A DNA stretch of 64,000 nt from Caballeronia sp. TF1N1 (GTDB taxonomy: Bacteria > Pseudomonadota > Gammaproteobacteria > Burkholderiales > Burkholderiaceae). The notes beneath the pieces are model-generated. The model did no database searches, had not been told where the DNA came from, and saw nothing but the letters and a program-made list of their open reading frames with translations. Positions 8,379 to 16,661 of this stretch are shown piece by piece. Each line of letters starts with the position of its first letter. Within the stretch, counting starts at the first letter, position 1. Location: the NCBI RefSeq assembly GCF_022878925.1, contig NZ_CP084628.1, positions 1,116,001 through 1,180,000 on the forward strand, in the 5' to 3' direction. The position numbers and the translations under genes are program-made.

Positions 8379-9167
8379 TCAGAAGCGATATGCGACCGAG
8401 GCCATTCCGTTCACATCCAACCTGCGTTCTGTAATCGGGCTGCCGGCAGCGAAGCGTTCGAGCCGGCCAACGACTGCGACCAGGTTGGCCGACCAGTGCG
8501 AAGAGATCGTGTAATTCGCGGCCAGATTGAAGTGGACGTCGCGCAGGCCCGAGCCGGTGGAGTATTGCGGCAATCCGGACGCCACGCTTTCCGGCTGTGA
8601 AACGCCGAAGAACGTGCGCGTATAAGCGCCATTGGCCCAAGTCAGCCCCGGCCCCGCCGACAGCAGCAATTTGCCGATGGGCGCGGAGACATAGAGATCC
8701 GCCATCGCGGTGAGTCCTTGCCCGGTGCCGCCGATGTCCTGATAAACGGCTGTCGATCCGGTGAAGGCCCAGTACGTGTAATCGGCGAATAGTCGCAGCT
8801 TCGGTCCGTAGTGCACGTTGGGCAGGCCGTCGAGTCGCGCGTCATCGGACGATGATCGCGACTGAAAGTCGAAACTCACCGACATGCCTGCGTGGTAGTT
8901 CTCCCCGCGCAGCACGTTGACGCCGAGCACGTCCGGACCTTGCGAAAAGATACGGTCGCGCCAGGAAATATCCTGCACGGGCAAGGGAAATACCTTGATC
9001 CGCGACGATCCCGGAAACTCGGGGAACACGTACAGTCCTGGCCCGATCGAGATTTTCCAGTCACCATTCGTTTGCGTGTCCGCGTCGGCGGCGTGTGCCG
9101 GTCCAAATGCGAGCACGGCCGCAAGCGCCACGCAGGTGCGCGCGATGAACGTTTGTGCGCGCTTCAT
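8379..9167 (-). CDS. MipA/OmpV family outer-membrane protein
   Basis: 262 residues from the ATG at 9167, starting with a Sec signal peptide (MKRAQTFIARTCVALAAVLAFGPAHA). The mature part opens with WKISIGPGLYVFPEFPGSSRIKVFPLP, typical of the MipA/OmpV beta-barrel family, and ends in SVAYRF with the terminal Phe expected of outer-membrane barrels. MipA was described as a scaffold linking MltA and PBP1B; OmpV homologues act as porins or antigens, so the role here is open. Its ATG overlaps the TGA of the upstream hydrolase gene by the ATGA arrangement, showing co-translation with the hydrolase and the DUF4118 gene. Confidence 0.85.
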   Translation of the reverse strand: MKRAQTFIARTCVALAAVLAFGPAHAADADTQTNGDWKISIGPGLYVFPEFPGSSRIKVFPLPVQDISWRDRIFSQGPDVLGVNVLRGENYHAGMSVSFDFQSRSSSDDARLDGLPNVHYGPKLRLFADYTYWAFTGSTAVYQDIGGTGQGLTAMADLYVSAPIGKLLLSAGPGLTWANGAYTRTFFGVSQPESVASGLPQYSTGSGLRDVHFNLAANYTISSHWSANLVAVVGRLERFAAGSPITERRLDVNGMASVAYRF

Positions 9168-10045
9168 GCTCTTTTCGCTCCTGCAGCCGTTTGCCGGAGC
9201 CGACGCGCCAGGGCACGCGACATCACGGGACCTGTGCCATCGGTGGAGTCGCAGGCAGATGCGCTCTCGCGCAGGAACATCGTGCATTCGCGCGCCACCA
9301 CTTCGCGCTCGTTGTCGGACGTGATCATGTGATAGGAGTCGTCGAGCCAAATGGTCCGCAAGAACGACGCGCCTATGTTTGCCGCGACGAATCGCGCGTT
9401 GTGCGGGCTCGAGGTCTCGTCGTCGATAGCGTGAATAACGAGGCAGTCGCTCGTGACGCGCTTCAGCTTGCCACGCACCGATGCCGCGAGACGGCTGGCC
9501 TCGTGCAGCGCGGGCATCGAAATGGATGCCGGGCCGACTTCGCTGATCTCGCCTTTTTGCATCGCGCGGGCGATCTTCGTGCGCAGCGCTTCATTGCGCA
9601 GACCATAAGGCTCGTGCTCGCGATAGCGATAGCGCGTACGCAACGGCGTGTAATACGCCCAGTCGAGCAGGAATCGATACCACGGGATGGCCCAGCCGTC
9701 ATAGTCGAGCGTGACCGAGAGCAACAGCAGGGCGCGCGCGGAAGGGCGTTCATGGGCGACCGCGGCGGCGAGCGCCGCGCCCATCGACAGGCCGCACACC
9801 GAAACGTGCCGATGCCGCGCCGCCAGCGCGTCGAATTCCGCCACGGCCGCGCGCAGCCACTCTTCCATCGAAGCGTGTCCGGCGCCCGCGCTGTATCCGG
9901 GCAACTCCGGCGTGTGCGTTGCGAAGCCCTCTTCACCGAGATAGCGGGCGAGAAAGCGCAATTCGAGCGGCGAACTGGACAGGCCGTGCAGCAGCAGGAC
10001 CGCGTGATCCCGGTTCTGTGCGGGGGGAAAGTAAGGCATGTTCAT
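9164..10045 (-). CDS. Alpha/beta hydrolase (carboxylesterase/lipase-like)
   Basis: 293 residues from the ATG at 10045, two bases after the upstream stop. It has the oxyanion loop LLHGLSSSP, nucleophile elbow GLSMGA, Asp in HAIDDETSS and His in DDSYHMIT, a complete catalytic triad. This matches serine-aminopeptidase/carboxylesterase hydrolases active on small lipophilic esters. No signal peptide is evident, so it is probably cytoplasmic. It sits in the middle of a three-gene unit (DUF4118 protein, hydrolase, MipA), with two-base spacing upstream and a four-base overlap downstream. The physiological ester is unknown. Confidence 0.82.
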   Translation of the reverse strand: MNMPYFPPAQNRDHAVLLLHGLSSSPLELRFLARYLGEEGFATHTPELPGYSAGAGHASMEEWLRAAVAEFDALAARHRHVSVCGLSMGAALAAAVAHERPSARALLLLSVTLDYDGWAIPWYRFLLDWAYYTPLRTRYRYREHEPYGLRNEALRTKIARAMQKGEISEVGPASISMPALHEASRLAASVRGKLKRVTSDCLVIHAIDDETSSPHNARFVAANIGASFLRTIWLDDSYHMITSDNEREVVARECTMFLRESASACDSTDGTGPVMSRALARRLRQTAAGAKRA

Positions 10046-10047
10046 GG

Positions 10048-10830
10048 TCAGGCAGCCGAACGGAGGACGAGATAATCGCCGGATGGCGTGGCGAAGCGCT
10101 CGCAAACACATTCGACGGGCCGCCAGTCCTGCTCGTCCGACTGGAACCGGATACGGTGAAGCCCCGGCAGAAGGGCATCGCTGACGCGGGCAATATCTTC
10201 GCCGTGGGCATCGGCATGCTTGGCGCCATATGCGATGCCGGCGCGCGGCGCGTCATCGTCGATAACCGGGGAATTCGCCGCCGCGACGAAATTGGCGGGC
10301 GAGACACGCGTCGTCGGATCGAGCGCCTTGATGAGAATCAGCGAACGGTTGTATTGCGTGACGTGCTGGAGCATTCGGTGCATTTCCTCGGTCGCCCGGC
10401 GCGTGATGAGGCGTTCGTTGTCGTGACGCAAGAGCATTTCATAGCGCGACTGCGCCACCGAAGCGAGCAACTCGGCGCGATACTGCGCGCGCTTGAGCCG
10501 CTCGACGAGCGTCATCATGACGATGGTGATCAACGGATACGACACGAGCAGCTTGATATCCGCGCGGTCGAAGTCCTCGATGCGTGCATAGGGCGGCACG
10601 AAGAGAAAGTCGGCAATACACAGTCCGGCAAGCATCACGCAAACCGCCGGCGCAAGACCGCAGTAGTACTCGACGAGAACGGCAATGAGAAACGCCGTTC
10701 CGGGCATGACGGGTCCAAGCAGCGGGTGCAGCAGCGTGCGGATGAGTGCGGCGGTAAAGAGCGCGCTTGCCGCGATGATCCATCGTTTGCCGCCGCGCGG
10801 CGCCCATCGGCGAGAATTACTGATATGCAT
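10048..10830 (-). CDS. DUF4118 (KdpD-type transmembrane) sensor-like protein
   Basis: 260 residues from the ATG at 10830. Hydrophobic segments (WIIAASALFTAALIRTLLHPL, GTAFLIAVLVEYYCGLAPAV, CVMLAGLCIADFLFVPP, and one near LLVSYPLITIVMMTLV) match the four-helix DUF4118 module of KdpD-like kinases. A coiled linker (RLKRAQYRAELLASVAQSRYEM) follows, then a soluble tail with no recognisable H, N or G boxes, so it is not a complete histidine kinase. The start is uncertain: an in-frame ATG 25 codons upstream has no better ribosome site and encodes low-complexity sequence. First gene of the hydrolase-MipA unit; a membrane sensor role is inferred. Confidence 0.72.
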   Translation of the reverse strand: MHISNSRRWAPRGGKRWIIAASALFTAALIRTLLHPLLGPVMPGTAFLIAVLVEYYCGLAPAVCVMLAGLCIADFLFVPPYARIEDFDRADIKLLVSYPLITIVMMTLVERLKRAQYRAELLASVAQSRYEMLLRHDNERLITRRATEEMHRMLQHVTQYNRSLILIKALDPTTRVSPANFVAAANSPVIDDDAPRAGIAYGAKHADAHGEDIARVSDALLPGLHRIRFQSDEQDWRPVECVCERFATPSGDYLVLRSAA

Positions 10831-10991
10831 GCTATTGCACGAGGCGTGTGACTGTCCTCGTAGTATCGGCGTTCCGGCACGCGACTTTAATGCCATGTGA
10901 GGCATAACGGGCTTTCGCGGCGCGCGGGCGCTGGAATGATTATGCTTTTAACGTCTGAAAAAGCTTGATGATGTCGAACGAGAGAATTCGC

Positions 10992-11798
10992 ATGCCCCTG
11001 CTGTCCCACGGTCTACGCTTTGCCATTGCCGCTTATCTGCTTGCGGCGCTGACGCTCTTTATGGTGCAGGACCGGATGCTTCTGCCTTCCACTCCGAGCG
11101 CGCCGGATCTTCGCACAGTCCCGCACGCTGGTGCAAGCATCGACCTGTTGCAAGTGCGCGACCAATTCGCGGGCTATGTCGTCACTCCGGCCGGGCGCGA
11201 ACCGCGCGGGACGTTCATGGTTTATCACGGTAACGAGGAGTCAGCCGACACCAAACTGCCGCTCGCCGACGTGTTCGTGCGCGACGGCTACAGGGTGGTG
11301 ATCGTCGAGTATCCGGGGCACGGCAGACGCCCGGGAGAGCGCACGATGAAGGCGGCGCTGGCCGCATCGCGGGAAGCGTTGGCGGCCACCATCGCGCAGT
11401 GGCGCGGGCCGCTTTATCTCGTCGGGGAGTCGCTCGGTGCGGGCATGGCCGCGCAGGTCGTGAAGGGCAATGAAGCAGCGCTCGCGGGCGTCGTTTTGAT
11501 CACGCCGTGGGACTCGCTCGCCGACGTCGCCGCCGAAAAATATCCGATTTTTCCGATCCGCTGGATGCTGCACGACGGCTTCGATTCCGTCGCCGCCGTG
11601 TCGCATTACGACGGCCCGCTCGTGATCGTGGGCGCGCAACTGGATACGCTGATCCCGGTGGAGCACGCGCGCCGTTTCGCAAACGAACACGAACGCGCGC
11701 GTTTCATGCTCCTGCCGGCCGCCGATCATGACGACTGGTTCGGCGTCGTGACGCAGGCGGACTGGCGGCAGGTCTTGCAGTGGATGCACGCCGGCTGA
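10992..11798 (+). CDS. Membrane-anchored alpha/beta hydrolase
   Basis: 268 residues from the ATG at 10992, preceded by GAGAG; two ATGs at 10968/10971 are weaker alternatives. One N-terminal hydrophobic segment (FAIAAYLLAALTLFMVQDRML) probably anchors it, with the enzyme on the periplasmic side. The BEM46/S33-like core shows MVYHGNEES, EYPGHG, nucleophile elbow GESLGAG, Asp in VGAQLDTLIP and His in ADHDDW. Family members hydrolyse esters or amides of unknown identity. It is divergent from the DUF4118-hydrolase-MipA unit with about 160 bases between, so the two units may share regulation. Confidence 0.8.
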   Translation: MPLLSHGLRFAIAAYLLAALTLFMVQDRMLLPSTPSAPDLRTVPHAGASIDLLQVRDQFAGYVVTPAGREPRGTFMVYHGNEESADTKLPLADVFVRDGYRVVIVEYPGHGRRPGERTMKAALAASREALAATIAQWRGPLYLVGESLGAGMAAQVVKGNEAALAGVVLITPWDSLADVAAEKYPIFPIRWMLHDGFDSVAAVSHYDGPLVIVGAQLDTLIPVEHARRFANEHERARFMLLPAADHDDWFGVVTQADWRQVLQWMHAG

Positions 11799-11842
11799 CG
11801 AAGCCCGGCGCCAGCGTTTCCTCGTCGGTCAGTCGCGCGGGC

Positions 11843-12718
11843 TCAATGCGAGGTCGGCTTGACAGGCGCAACCGGGCTCACTCCGTCGATCGCACGCACC
11901 GGGTCGACGTTCTTGGCTTCGACGTGTTCAACTTCGACATCCGTGCCGCGCAGTGTCTCGTTGATCGTCTCGGTGCGCTCGGTTGCCTTGCGGCCCACGA
12001 CGACTTCCTCGACGACATGCGCGGTCTTCGCGACGACGGCGTGTTCTGCCGTCTCGCGAATTTCCACGAAGCCTTCCTTCAGGTCGGCGGCCGTGGCGGG
12101 CCGGTCGACCGGACGGCGCTCGATCGTCGCATGCTCGTCACGCAGATTGACGGTCTCGCTGACAGGCGTTGCAGTGGCGCGCGAATAGACGCGCACGCCG
12201 CCGGTTTCGACTTCGCGCTTGCCGACTTCGAGCGACTCACGCGTCACCGCGAATGACTGGCGATCGGCCAGCACTTCATCCGATGTCAACGGCTTCGCGG
12301 ATGCATCGAAGCCCGCATAACCGCCGCTTTTCCAATGCGCCACGCGTTCGTCGATATCCACGACGCCCGCCTCGTGCATCGTCGAACGCACGAGCGGCAC
12401 CTGTGATTCTTCCTTCACGTTGACCGTGAGTAACGCGCCACCGCGACGAACCGCTTCCTGATAGTTGCCGATGTCTTCCGACCGGTCGTCGCCAGCGAAC
12501 ATGTTGCCGAAGAAATTCTCGATCTTGCCGACGATGCCGACTTCTTCCGTGGCGGCGGAAGCGGGTCGATCTGCAACCACGGGACGTTCCGCGCCGCTCG
12601 TCTCGTCACTGGCGTGCACTTCCATGTCGGCGCGGTCAAGACCGCCTTCCACGAGACGCGCGACCGCGCTTTCGGCTTGCTGAAACGAATCGAATACACC
12701 AACGATTGCTTGAGTCAT
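11843..12718 (-). CDS. Stress protein with YflT-like N-terminus and DUF2382 (YsnF/AvaK) domain
   Basis: 291 residues. The first 110 resemble the YflT/GSP17M general-stress module (AIVGVFDSFQQAESAVARLVEGG), followed by a short linker and a DUF2382 domain with the repeated VETGGVRVYSR / ERRPVDRPA / VVEEVVVGRKATERTETI pattern. It is highly charged, with no signal peptide or membrane segment, so it is probably cytoplasmic. DUF2382 proteins are linked to stress and desiccation tolerance, without a known activity. It follows a second, shorter DUF2382 gene and a membrane-protein gene on the same strand, making a likely stress-response unit. Confidence 0.8.
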   Translation of the reverse strand: MTQAIVGVFDSFQQAESAVARLVEGGLDRADMEVHASDETSGAERPVVADRPASAATEEVGIVGKIENFFGNMFAGDDRSEDIGNYQEAVRRGGALLTVNVKEESQVPLVRSTMHEAGVVDIDERVAHWKSGGYAGFDASAKPLTSDEVLADRQSFAVTRESLEVGKREVETGGVRVYSRATATPVSETVNLRDEHATIERRPVDRPATAADLKEGFVEIRETAEHAVVAKTAHVVEEVVVGRKATERTETINETLRGTDVEVEHVEAKNVDPVRAIDGVSPVAPVKPTSH

Positions 12719-12780
12719 GTTTTGCTCCGGGTAATTTTGAGTGATTTGAATGGCGGCCAGACGTTGCTTCGAAGAACGGC

Positions 12781-13242
12781 TCAGGAAGATGTCTTGCCCG
12801 AGCCCGAGGACGGTATCGCGGGGTCCGCAATCCAGTCTCCAACCGTTCCAACGCGCCTTTCCACGACAACTTCCTGACGTTGCAATTCGGCTCTGTGCAC
12901 GTCATTTTTTTCGGTCACTACAGTGGTGATGCGGATTTCTTCCTTGAGCATCAGCCTCAGTTCGGTCACGGGCACGTACTCGAAGACGGGCACGACCAAC
13001 GTGTCGCCTTCATGGCGCGGCGCAAACTCCGCGTCCACGAAACGATTGAGGGCAACGCGTTCTATTCGTGCCGTGCGGTCGTGCAGAACGACGGGCACCT
13101 CGCGCGACTCGGTGTGCGTCACGACACGAACGCGCACCATGCCGGTTTCGAGCGTTTCCGTCGATACGTGCAGACGTTCTTCGGTGGCGGTCAAGGTCGA
13201 CGTTTCCACGACACCTGTCGCCGTTCGATTCTGCGTGCTCAT
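12781..13242 (-). CDS. Short DUF2382 protein
   Basis: 153 residues that are essentially one DUF2382 domain: TATEERLHVSTETLETGMVRVRV near the start, HTESREVPVVL, FEYVPVTELRLMLKEEIRITTVVTEK and a C-terminal VVVERR. No export signal. It lies 62 bases upstream of the longer DUF2382 gene and about 40 bases downstream of the frameshifted membrane-protein gene, all on the minus strand. Side-by-side DUF2382 paralogues suggest a local duplication followed by acquisition of a YflT-like domain by one copy. Function unknown beyond association with stress proteins. Confidence 0.78.
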   Translation of the reverse strand: MSTQNRTATGVVETSTLTATEERLHVSTETLETGMVRVRVVTHTESREVPVVLHDRTARIERVALNRFVDAEFAPRHEGDTLVVPVFEYVPVTELRLMLKEEIRITTVVTEKNDVHRAELQRQEVVVERRVGTVGDWIADPAIPSSGSGKTSS

Positions 13243-13281
13243 GCGCGGTTCCAGGTTTCGTGGATCAGTCGGATAGTGTTT

Positions 13282-14003
13282 TTAGCGTGTGACACGGTTG
13301 TCCGGCGCAAGGCGTCCTGCGGCACCGGCGCGCAAGGCGACGTCATCGCGAGCGCTGCCGCTTGCATCTTCGAACGGCGGTTGGTGACGGAATCCCGCAC
13401 CACCCGACACGATCGCGATGATCGCGCCGACGAGAAGTGCAGCGAACGAGAACCACGAAGCGCGGGCGACGCCGCGTGCGGCGGTATCGGCGGCCTGACG
13501 TGCATCGGCTTCAGCTTGCGGGCCAGATGCAGCGGCCGTTGCGGAAGCAACCGCGCCTTGAACCTGCGCCTTGAGCGAACCCAGCATCGTGCCGCTTGCG
13601 GCCGAAGGGTTGGCCGCGGCGGTAGCCGTCGCACCGGTCGATGCGATGCTGCCTGCCGCACTCACTGCGCTGCCGACAAGCGACGTTGCGCCGTATGCCA
13701 TCGCGATGATCATCACGGCCCATGCAAGCAGGCCATGCAGCCAGCCAAGAACCGGCGCGCAACGCCCTGCAAAATAGGACCGATGAACACGGCGATGACC
13801 GTCATCACGATCATGTAGGCGCCGGAGCCGAACGCGAAGCCGCGCGATGGATCGGGCTGAGTCAGTGGCGACAGCACCGATGCCCCGATAGCGGTTCCGA
13901 GCACCGTCAACATGAGGTACGCGATCAGCGAGAGGATGACTCCCGCGATGACGGCGCCCCATGAGACGCGGGGTAGACCATATTGTGTAGTAAGCAGGCG
14001 CAT
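13282..14003 (-). pseudogene. Membrane protein interrupted by a single-base frameshift
   Basis: The ATG at 14003 (GGAT just upstream) opens MRLLTTQYGLPRVSWGAVIAGVILSLIAYLMLTVLG, a hydrophobic N-terminus that continues through YMIVMTVIAVFIG. Near base 13777 the frame slips: in the starting frame only a short non-membrane tail follows, while the next frame resumes with YFAGR, LGWLHGLLAWAVMIIAMAYG, a small-residue linker and a last segment FAALLVGAIIAIVSGGAGF, ending at 13282. One base appears lost between the codons for Gly and Tyr. The intact product would have about 240 residues and four to five membrane helices. Either a real pseudogene or a sequence error; it neighbours the DUF2382 genes. 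Confidence 0.8.
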
Positions 14004-14242
14004 AGCGGTATCCAAAAGAATTTAGGAAGCCAAAACAGGCACGTCTAGTGAGCAACGCGTGCTGGCCAACTTGTAGGTGCAATCACCATTCCCACGAAGT
14101 GCCGGAGGCGGCTTGAACCGGCATGGACGAAGGTTCGCGCATGCGGTCGGGAGCAAATAGGTGGGATCTGCTTGAGGGTGTCGCGCGGCGGGCGAAGAAC
14201 ACTTATCGCCGCGTTGACCTATCGATGTCCTTCAATGCGGAC

Positions 14243-15331
14243 TCAGGGCGAGTTTGCTTCCACGCGATCGTGTTCATGCTCGAGGCTCTGCGCCTCGATC
14301 AGACGATGGATGAACCTCAGCTTTTTCACGGCGCCAGGCGCGAGCGTGAACGGATACGGGTCCGGCATGCCGAGGCTTCGGTTGAGGCTGTTCATGGCAT
14401 AGGTCAGCATCGTCCATTGCTTCATCAGCAATTCGAAACTCGGCGAGTGAGGCAGCACTTGCGCGGCGAAGTTCGGACCTTTGCGGCTCACTGGCGCGAT
14501 GTTGATGCCGCATGCGCGCGCGGTGCCGGTGGTATCCACGATATGAAGATAGTGCGCCCAGGTTTCCGCCCAGTCTTCCCAGGGATGCATGGTCGCGTAG
14601 GCGCTGACGTGACTCGTCGCCCAGTCGGCAGGCGCGCCGTTGCGATAGTGGCGGGAAAGCGCTTCGCTGTAACTCGCCCGGTCATCGCCGAAGAGCGTGC
14701 GGAACGACGCCGTTCGCCGCGCGCCCACCACGAGGCGATCGAAGTAGTAGTGGCCGATCTCGTGTCTGAAGTGACCGAGCAAGGTCCGGTAGGGCTCGCG
14801 CATGGCGATGCGTACGCGTTCGCGACGCACGTCGTCTGCCTCGGCGATGTTCATCGTGATGAGGCCGCTATGATGGCCCGTCAACACCTTTTTGCCGCGG
14901 CGGCTTTCAAGAAACTCGAATTCGAGCCCGGTTTCCGGATGCTCCTTGCGTGTGTCGACCCGCAATCCCAGCACGGCGAGCGTGTACAGCAAACGACGCT
15001 TCGCGGCTTCGAGTCTGGCCCAGTAATAACGACGGCGCGGCGCTTTCAGATTCGGGATCACGGCGGTCAGACGGCAAGAATGACAGAACGGGTCCGGCGA
15101 GTCTTCCGGCACCATCCAGTTGCAAACCTTTTCGACCGAATAGTTGTGGCACGGCTTGTAGCGAACGTCGCCGTCCGCCGGCTTCGCTTCCCACCGAGGC
15201 CCCTTCAGCTTGACGAATGCGCTCATCTCGCCCGTTTCCGGAATGAAGCCGAGCATCGACCCGCAGCGTTCGCATTGAACGTTTTCGAAGAAGATGAGAT
15301 GTCCGCAGTCGGTGCAGTGAAACGCTTTCAT
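14243..15331 (-). CDS. Putative zinc-binding metallopeptidase with N-terminal zinc ribbons
   Basis: 362 residues. Zinc-ribbon pairs CTDC (6-9) and CERC (20-23) are followed by further Cys at 61, 70, 83 and 86, then HEIGH (190-194), the gluzincin-like zinc motif that supplies two His ligands and the catalytic Glu. The tail WEDWAETWAHYLHIVDT probably supplies the third ligand. This matches the putative zinc-binding metallopeptidase family (Peptidase_Mx), whose substrates are not known. No signal peptide. It starts 40 bases after a transglutaminase-like gene on the same strand, suggesting an operon; these two families are often found together. Confidence 0.85.
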   Translation of the reverse strand: MKAFHCTDCGHLIFFENVQCERCGSMLGFIPETGEMSAFVKLKGPRWEAKPADGDVRYKPCHNYSVEKVCNWMVPEDSPDPFCHSCRLTAVIPNLKAPRRRYYWARLEAAKRRLLYTLAVLGLRVDTRKEHPETGLEFEFLESRRGKKVLTGHHSGLITMNIAEADDVRRERVRIAMREPYRTLLGHFRHEIGHYYFDRLVVGARRTASFRTLFGDDRASYSEALSRHYRNGAPADWATSHVSAYATMHPWEDWAETWAHYLHIVDTTGTARACGINIAPVSRKGPNFAAQVLPHSPSFELLMKQWTMLTYAMNSLNRSLGMPDPYPFTLAPGAVKKLRFIHRLIEAQSLEHEHDRVEANSP

Positions 15332-15371
15332 AACGGACGATTCGTGGGCGTTCTGAAGGTGGACGCGAAGA

Positions 15372-16181
15372 TCATTCGCACGGCTCGCAAATCACCTTGA
15401 AGTCGACCAGGGCCGCGCTCCCGAAGGTCATGCTGATTGGCACGTCGGTCGCATCGCGGCCGCGCGCCATGAGTACACGGCCAGTGCGCGGTGCGTTGTT
15501 GCGCGGATCGAAAGTCTGCCAGGTTCCGCCGAGATAGGCTTCGAACCATGCACAGAAATCCTGGTCCGCATAAGGCGGCGGCAGGTTCACGTCGCTGATA
15601 TAGCCGGTGCAATACCGCGCCGGAATGTTCAGGGCGCGGCAGAGCGCCACCGCGAGTTGCGCGTAATCGCGGCACACGCCGATGCCTTCCTGATGCGCTT
15701 CGGAAGCCGTGCGCGTGGGCCGTGCCGTCTTGTAGTCGAACTTGATGTGTGCGTGCACGTAATCACAGATGGCGAGAACCTGTGTTCGCCCTTGCGGCAG
15801 TCCGCCGAACCGTTGCCACGCGAAGTTGGAAAGCAAGTCGGTTTCGCAATAGCGGCTGCCCAGCAGAAACTGCAGACACTCGTCGGGAAGTTGTTCGACC
15901 GGGAGCTGACCATCTTCCAGGGGATAGCTTTCCGGCGTATCGGGCACTTCGAGCACGCCTTCGGTCGCCACGACGAGCGGACCCACAGACGGCGTCACGA
16001 TACGCGTGCACAAGTTGCCGAAGCCGTCGTAATAGTGCGTGAACGCGAGCGGCGGATCGAACGTAATGCGATCGGCAACGACGACCTTGTCCGACATGGA
16101 AGGATGCGTGTTGAGCATGAGCACCGCAGGCGTGGCCTGAGTGCAGTTATAGGTCAATTGAAAACCGACGCGGAGCTTCAT
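15372..16181 (-). CDS. Transglutaminase-like cysteine peptidase with Cys at the usual His position
   Basis: 269 residues. The transglutaminase core shows EGIGVCRDYAQLAVALCRALNIPARYCTGY with the presumed nucleophile Cys170, then DFCAWFEAYLGGTWQTFDPRNN, where the catalytic His of most homologues (DFHAW) is Cys210, and Asp225 completes the triad. The N-terminal beta-region (RVGFQLTYNC, DRITFDPPLAFTHYYDGFGN) is typical of this bacterial branch. No signal peptide. It precedes the zinc peptidase gene by 40 bases. The Cys substitution may be a subfamily trait with altered chemistry or a loss of activity; the sequence cannot decide. Confidence 0.82.
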   Translation of the reverse strand: MKLRVGFQLTYNCTQATPAVLMLNTHPSMSDKVVVADRITFDPPLAFTHYYDGFGNLCTRIVTPSVGPLVVATEGVLEVPDTPESYPLEDGQLPVEQLPDECLQFLLGSRYCETDLLSNFAWQRFGGLPQGRTQVLAICDYVHAHIKFDYKTARPTRTASEAHQEGIGVCRDYAQLAVALCRALNIPARYCTGYISDVNLPPPYADQDFCAWFEAYLGGTWQTFDPRNNAPRTGRVLMARGRDATDVPISMTFGSAALVDFKVICEPCE

Positions 16182-16554
16182 GGAGGTGGGTCCAAAGGAT
16201 TAACGGGCGTACTAGGGCGATCAACCGAACGCCTCGACCTTCGACACGACCCAGGAGATTTTGCCAGCTTCGCCAAGCGCCGCCATTCACCTGATGTATG
16301 CATCGGATGAGGACGTTCTTGTTGCATGCCAGCATGAGATAACTTGTCTCAGCAACATCGGGGCCTGGAACCATCGATGCTTGTGAATACACGATAACAC
16401 CATTACTTTGTCCCAACGCTTTGGAAAGAAAAGCAGCATCCACTCCGAAGCGCGCCAAAACCGGTTCGTTCGACTTGACGCACCTTGCTTGAATCGCTTC
16501 AACGGTGTCGCCAATGGAAAACATCAGGAAACCGAAAGATCACAAAAACTTCGC

Positions 16555-16582
16555 TTGACGCATGCGACCACTCCCGTATGAT
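16555..16582 (+). promoter_or_regulatory. Sigma-70 promoter of the phasin gene
   Basis: TTGACG (16555-16560) and TATGAT (16577-16582) are separated by 16 bases, a near-consensus promoter. Transcription should begin near 16589, about 70 bases before the phasin ATG, consistent with a strongly expressed granule protein. Confidence 0.75.
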
Positions 16583-16589
16583 GGACTCA

Positions 16590-16606
16590 TTGTTGCAATG
16601 CAGCAA
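16590..16606 (+). promoter_or_regulatory. Candidate PhaR operator at the phasin transcription start
   Basis: TTGTTGC-AAT-GCAGCAA is an inverted repeat with one mismatch, placed just after the -10 box. PhaR repressors of polyhydroxybutyrate producers bind TGC/GCA-type repeats in phasin promoters, so this is a good candidate; the match is by pattern only. Confidence 0.55.
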
Positions 16607-16661
16607 AAACGGGCGCCGTACCCACGGATCGGCTCGCACGTACCTCTTTATGGAGCGGACA

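Larger units (their letters stand above)
16182..16661. other. Interval upstream of phasin; contains phasin promoter and one unassigned frame
   Basis: A minus-strand frame from 16524 to 16147 (begins MFSIGDTVEAIQARC) would overlap the transglutaminase start by 35 bases, lacks a ribosome-binding site and has no recognisable product, so I do not call it. The right end holds a clear sigma-70 promoter and an inverted repeat serving the phasin gene. Confidence 0.5.

Noticed and set aside
16147..16524. Possible minus-strand gene of 125 codons upstream of the transglutaminase-like gene
   Set aside because: No ribosome-binding site, overlap with the start of a well-supported gene, and no recognisable product; left as part of the interval description.
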